DNA of 64,000 bases, from positions 1-64,000 of the forward strand of contig SKCR01035615.1 of the NCBI GenBank assembly GCA_019454045.1. The letters run 5' to 3'. Positions 58,991-64,000 of the stretch are shown piece after piece (positions within the stretch are counted from its first letter, which is position 1; each line of letters begins with the position of its first letter). The translations under genes and the position numbers were made by a program. The notes beneath the pieces are model-generated. The model saw only the letters and a list, made by a program, of their open reading frames with translations, made no database searches and had not been told where the DNA came from. Source of the stretch: Zanthoxylum bungeanum. Lineage: Eukaryota; Streptophyta; Magnoliopsida; Sapindales; Rutaceae.

Positions 58991-60287
58991 ACTGACAGAA
59001 AGTAGATAGCTGAAATCTATGGAGATGCAGTTGCGATTCGGGAGTGACGACTCTCTAGATGTAGTTGCAGTAGGCATAAGCAAGATTCCCTTACCTAGTG
59101 GAAGACTTTTGTTAAATGAATGTTGTTTTGTGCCAGGATGTGTGGCGAATATTATGTCTCTTTTTGAATTAAATACTGAATGATATAATGTAAATATTAA
59201 GAATCGTTCTTTGTATTTATATGATAGAAATAATATTCAGATCATTTGTTTTCCAAATGAGAATGGTCATTACATATTTCGTACACAAGATATCTTTAAT
59301 ACTGGAATTAATAAACGTAAACAATCTGATATAAATAATACTGAACTGTGGCACATGAGGTTGGGTATTATATGAGCCTAATTGGTTAAGAATGGTTTGA
59401 TACATGATCTCACCATTGAACCTTATCCAATTTACGAATCTTGTATTCGGTGTAAAATTACCAAAGCCTCATTTTCGGGTGTTGGACACCAAGCCACTGA
59501 CTTATTGGAACTCGTACATTCTGACGTATGTGGTCCCTTGAGTCAGACTACAAACAGTGGTTTTTCATACTTCATCACCTTTACTGATGATCTGTCATGG
59601 TACATCGATGTTTATCTGTTGAAACATAAATCGGAAACCCTTGAAAAGTTCAAAGAATTTTGAAATGAAGTAGAAAATCAGACTGGTCAATATATTAAAT
59701 GCCTCCGATCTGATCGAGGCGGTGAATATATGAGCGGGGAGTTCACTGATTATTTAAAGGAGAATGGGATTCTCGCTCAATATACTCCTCCAGGTACTCC
59801 GCAACACAATGGAGTGTTTGAGAGGAGAAATCAGACTTTATTCAATATGGTCCGATCGATGTTGAGTTATACAGATTTACCCTATTACTTATGAGGTTAT
59901 ACTCTTTTAACTGCCGCACATCTTTTGAATAAGATTCCTTCCAAAGTTGTTCATACGACTACATATGAGATATGGACCGGTAGGAAACCGAATCTTAGTT
60001 ATGTTAAGATTTGGGGGTGTCATGCATACGTCAGGATGCCTCAGCAGAATAAGCTTTTTCCTTGAGTGCAGAGGTTTAGGTTCGTTGGATATCCTTCAAA
60101 TACAAAAGGATATTTTTTCTATGATACCGAGAATAGAAACGTGTTCGTAGCTCGCTTCGTAAAATTTCTAGAAATAGAATTTTTGTCTAAAGGTTGTGAT
60201 CATAGACAAGTTGAACTTGATGAAGTACAACCTGATGTCAATGAACCAACAGAGGAACCTGAAGTTCAAGAAGATGAAGAACCTTCA
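58991..60287 (+). pseudogene. Copia C protease-integrase (decayed, truncated)
   Basis: The integrase zinc region (LWHMRLG, then CIRCKITKASF) begins near 59350. The core keeps HSDVCGPLS, TFTDDLSWY, RSDRGGEYMSGEF and QHNGVFERRNQ. The C-terminal part, YEIWTGRKPNLSY to FVGYPSNTKGYFFYD, is followed by the acidic linker. Stops lie near 59373, 59661, 59893 and 60063. It ends at 60287 in the linker, exactly where the RT half at 48149-48228 begins; the 79-bp overlap is nearly identical. To the right is unrelated Athila DNA. Confidence 0.88.
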
Positions 60288-60850
60288 ATGCAACAAGCCT
60301 TTAAACCCCTAGGTGTCCCTAGAGGATGAGTTGTAGTCTCGTGAGGGCTTACAGCGACGATACCCACAATCAAATGCACACAAAGCAAAACGATCAAACA
60401 AGTTAGTGACTAAACAAGTGAAACTGTTATCCAAGTTAATAGTTGTTTTTCTTTCTTTCTAAATTACCAAATAAGTAAATTCTCCGGTTATTTTTACCAT
60501 TCTCCATATACAAAACCAACTAAGTATTAATCAAATCATTGTGCCCACAATATTCATAAGTGTAGTTGAAAAAAGAGTAATATTTTTATCCTAAAGTTAT
60601 ATCAGAATTCACACATTTTTAGCAATGGATTATTTATTTATTTATACATATATAACATCTTCAATCCATGTAGCGAGCTTTGAGCCAGTGACTCCCAAGC
60701 CAGTTGGCTTTAGGGCACTAGGTGTTAAGACACCCCTACGTACTTAATTACTTGGATCTCAAATATTTTTTTTTAACAAATTTTGAAATTTTTTTACTAA
60801 AAACCAAATAAAAACAACACAACGAAAAAAATAGAAATAAGATACTAAGT
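60288..60850 (-). repeat. Athila-like non-coding fragment
   Basis: Matches 25064-25745, then about 26540-26600, of the Athila-like element's 3' region. It starts at TGCAACAAGCCTTTAAACCC, carries one copy of the GTAGCGAGCTTTGAGCC unit (about 60668-60760), and skips the stretch that holds the second unit and the block shared with copia A. No LTR or ORF of this copy is present. Confidence 0.82.
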
Positions 60851-61301
60851 CAACGTATATTAAAAGAAATTCAGACTTTTGATATGAATTTCGTTGTTCA
60901 ACGTATATTAAAAGAAATTCATTTATGTCTTGGTCCAGTCCTATATGATCGCATCATATAAGGTGCCTCCATTCCTGTGTCAGCACATGAACGAAAGCAG
61001 ATCAAAGTCGTCATACAATATGGAATGGACCGCATCTGTAAATAATTCACAAATAAAGTGCCCATCTTGGTTTGCTTTTTACAGACTATTTAATATTACT
61101 AATTTCAGACTTAAATCTTCTTGTGTATAACATTTATACACTAAGTCTGAAAGTATCTTTAGTATCCAAGGGCATACATGATAATTTATGATATGCTACT
61201 TTGAAATCAATATTTTAATAAATGAACAACTACATCGTTTAACACTTAAAATAAAATCTCGTTTACATATTACATGATACTCTTGGACATAAATCCCAAC
61301 A
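60851..61301 (-). repeat. Copia LTR fragment E4
   Basis: About 450 bp matching the right end of the E-family LTRs (15000-15362 and 17340-17699), ending AAATCCCAACA. Two 23-bp identical direct repeats at 60851-60873 and 60899-60921 mark a small local duplication near its left break. The polypurine tract follows at 61302-61316. Confidence 0.8.
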
Positions 61302-61564
61302 ATCTCCCACTTGCACTAGAGCAAATGAGATATATTGCATAATCCTAGACCCTCTATGTGATCTTTAAATACTTTAATCGTCAAGGTCATCCAGATTCTC
61401 TGTAGAATACTATCTGCAATATCTCCCTAAAGATATGATATTTCCTCTCTCTATATGTTTCCCTCTCTTGTGGCTTCTTGGTTATTTAGAATTTACCAGT
61501 GCACCACTATTATCATAATAAAGTATGCATGGTATATTCATATCTGGAACAAATTCCAGATCTC
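61302..61564 (-). pseudogene. Copia RNase H C-terminal fragment
   Basis: The minus strand carries a remnant of copia RNase H with YYDNSGALVNSK and PRSHKRGKHIER, then stops. It belongs with LTR E4 (3' end of a minus-strand copia of the same family as E3). It is cut at 61564 by D2. Confidence 0.8.
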
Positions 61565-63961
61565 TGTAGGCACTACATTTTTGCATGTAAGTCCCGATGA
61601 TGAGCCTCGTGCGGAGACCTTACCTTTTAAGTCGCGGAAGTCACGGGAAACGGACGTCGGAAGTGAAAAGTCAAGAATTGACATCTTGTTAGACTTAATT
61701 CGCTTGTCTAGCTTCGGGTTTGCTCGTTGGACCTCCGTTTCAAAATTATCATTGGCCTAAAACCCCCACAAACCACATTCCAAGCCCACCAAAAATGGAT
61801 CAAATACAAACCCTAAACATAAGACACCTCACGCCCCTTAATCCAACAAACACAAAACAAATTCAATAAATAAATAAAACACAAACAAACACAACAAGAC
61901 AAACACATTAAACAAACCATGCCCCTCTACACGTGAACACACACACAAATTCAACAAAGTAAATAAACAATACACAAAAAAACAAAACCCTAAAACAAAT
62001 ATTGCCTCCTAATAAATGGCCTCCCCCCACCAAGTCAAAACACATCAAGCTTTAACCAAGCCAACCCCACGCCATTTAACAAAGCAACCCCACACCCATT
62101 GACAAACATTTCACATCTCACTTTCAACAATTAATCATCCACCAAACTTCAAAGAAAATAAGCCTCCCAATTAATAACTTTCACCTATGATAGCCTACCC
62201 AATAAATGCCCCACCCTTTGCCTATAAAATGAAAAACTTAGCTCCCTTGAAAGCCCTAGCACATATACAACACATAACTCTCTTCTCATCTCTAAGCTAT
62301 TGACGCCCAAGCTCCCCCAAATCCCTCTCCATTGCCGCCAAACGGAAATCCAACAAAGCCAACTGACACATGCCTTACACGCACTCACTGCCTTCTTTAC
62401 ACAACACTCACACAACCCCTTCACGTGAGCCGAACAAAGCAACACAGCCTGCTCACAAACAAACAAAATCCCAACACCTAGCTCATTCAACATACACTCA
62501 GCCCTCTAACTAAAACACACGCACACCACTCTCAGCTCCACGCAAACAACCCCTTTCACACACTGCCAACTTCCCACGCTCATCCCTCTCATCAAACTTA
62601 CTCGACACCTCAAATTAACAGCCCTTAAGCAGCCCACAAAGACCACTCGACACCTCAAATCACATGACTCCCACATCCCCTAAGAAACTACTTCACTAGT
62701 TCACGCCAATAGCCCCCCTGAAACTAACCCCTTCACGCCTAAAACAACAGCCCACCTGCCCCACTTCACATCCCACATCGACTAAATACAACAATGGAAA
62801 ATAAACACTAAACCCTCAAGCAAAGCCAACAATCATGTGAAGCACACAGATTCCACTCACTCACCAAAAGTAATCCCACATCGGCCAAATTGACTACCCT
62901 CACGTAGCCAATAAACCCTCCACAAGCCATCAATCACAAAACCACTCAAACTCCACTTACGTACCACTCCATTCACGTCAAACTGCACTCATTCCTTCAT
63001 GCATCAACATGTCCTAAGCCTTCTCACGTAACCCCTCACAAATTTTCCTAACAACCATCGAAAATACCCCCAAAACTGCCCAGTTTTACCGCACATTCTG
63101 CCCCCTAAACAGTCCATAATTCGTCCCTAAACTGCACCATTAATCACAGTGAAATGGAGTAAAACAGCAACCCGAACAGCGAAACTATGAAGGAAAATGT
63201 TGAATCAGTGAACCGGAGGAGTTGCGGAGCATCAACCCTTCCGACAACCGCGTACCGCACTTCCGAGAGACGACCAAAGAGGTTAGACCTGAGGGCACCC
63301 TTTTTGTTTATTCTCTTTTATTCATATTTATTTTATTATTTTATTTCGTATGGGTATTGTAGATTGGTGCATAATGTGATTTCCGAATGAATGGAATATG
63401 TGTTCTCTCTTGCGGTATATCGGATGGAAACCCATACGTAAATTCCATAGCCGAATTCGAATGGATGGTATTGCGGTTTGCACTCGGGATACAATTCCAC
63501 GTACCACTTGAGAGACACACATATTTCGTTTCATCCAACCTTGTATTCAAGCTTGATTAGGCCGTTAGTAGGTTATTTATTTTTTAAGTATGATTTAGTC
63601 TAGTATGTTATTTCTTTATGCATGATTTAGTTATTTTCTTTCGCAATAGGAATTTAATTTATGTTTACGTTTAGGTTGTTATTTATTTTTCATATTTGAT
63701 AATTCAACACGCTCATTGTGTGATATCGTATGTTTTCCGTTATGAGAACTAACTTTTAAAACATGCAAACTTAGATTTAAGCCGTATACGAATTTAGGTG
63801 TAGGTTACCTTTTTGCAAATGTATGTTGAGTAGACTTGGTTAAAATTGCACAAATCTGTTCATTATAAGTGACATAAGTAAGAGACCATTCCAAACCCAA
63901 CGGTTTGAGGTCTTCCATTGCGAAGGGTGAGTGCGGCCTTAAATCATTTTCCCAGTTCACA
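61565..63961 (+). repeat. LTR D2 (2397 bp)
   Basis: Begins TGTAGGCACTACATTTTTGC and ends CCCAGTTCACA. It is the plus-strand relative of the D1 LTR. It starts exactly at TG within the copia RNase H fragment, so this is a true LTR boundary rather than part of a larger D1-like unit. The A/C-rich part (61740-63100) has no convincing ORF. The element's interior would lie beyond the window. Confidence 0.8.
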
Positions 63962-64000
63962 CTGGGTGGCGACTCTATTTTTATTTCTCCGATTTAGTTC
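63962..64000 (+). other. Start of the D2 interior, primer-site-like
   Basis: CTGGGTGGCGACTCTA follows the LTR end, then TTTCTCCGATTTAGT, matching the corresponding segment beside the D1 LTR (51375-51413, minus strand). TGGCGACTC is a plausible primer-binding site, but I cannot name the tRNA with confidence. The window ends here. Confidence 0.55.

Noticed and set aside
62185..62493. A 102-codon minus ORF with many Cys and Leu in D2
   Set aside because: It lies in A/C-rich LTR DNA with no conserved motif and no counterpart in the D1 LTR; treated as a chance frame.

Overview
This is plant nuclear DNA, almost certainly from a eudicot. It is AT-rich heterochromatin made nearly entirely of nested LTR retrotransposons. 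The evidence is Ty1-copia and Ty3-gypsy gag, protease, integrase and reverse transcriptase remnants, primer-binding sites matching plant initiator tRNA-Met and tRNA-Asp, LTRs of about 1.8-2.6 kb, and target-site duplications (TSDs) of 5 bp. I found no ordinary single-copy host gene, rRNA, tRNA gene or CRISPR array. The species cannot be named from this sequence.

Layout, left to right. 1-4212: non-coding repeat-derived DNA, including a probable eroded gypsy LTR. 4213-11965: copia A (minus strand), with a truncated 3' LTR, a decayed gag-pol, a leader, a tRNA-Met primer site and a complete 5' LTR. 11966-15587: a plus-strand copia LTR remnant (E1) split by a solo LTR (E2; TSD TCTAG). 15588-20246: copia E3 (minus), 3' LTR plus decayed pol, cut in its integrase by element B. 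20247-48148: element B (minus), a copia-type LTR with a non-coding interior. B is itself split by a 12.4 kb Athila-like gypsy element (23122-35506, perfect TSD AGAAT) and by a 9.1 kb non-coding gypsy-type element of LARD type (36673-45802). 48149-60287: copia C (plus), arranged inside-out as RT/RNase H - PPT - LTR - PBS - gag - integrase. C is interrupted by solo LTR F (48759-50849, TSD TGGTA) and by D1 (51280-54157), an inverted-repeat-bounded insert. 60288-64000: an Athila fragment, a copia LTR/RNase H fragment, and a second D-family LTR (D2).

The most unusual content lies in the Athila-like element. Between pol and the 3' LTR it carries an intronless, slightly broken LONELY GUY (LOG) cytokinin-activating enzyme gene. 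Next to it is a second unrecognised Cys-rich ORF, and each ORF sits just downstream of a splice-acceptor-like site. The LTR of the same element carries four ACACGTGGC G-box/ABRE motifs at a near-exact 45-bp spacing, upstream of a TATA box. Other notable signals are three hairpins with different, internally complementary stems and one shared loop in the LARD LTR; two inside-out PPT-LTR-PBS arrangements (C and D1); a 220-bp block shared between copia A and the Athila element; and a four-fold repeated motif in the leader of copia C.

All coding regions seen are decayed (stops, frameshifts, lost catalytic residues), so the elements are not autonomous as they stand. Identity levels are judged by eye, not computed.
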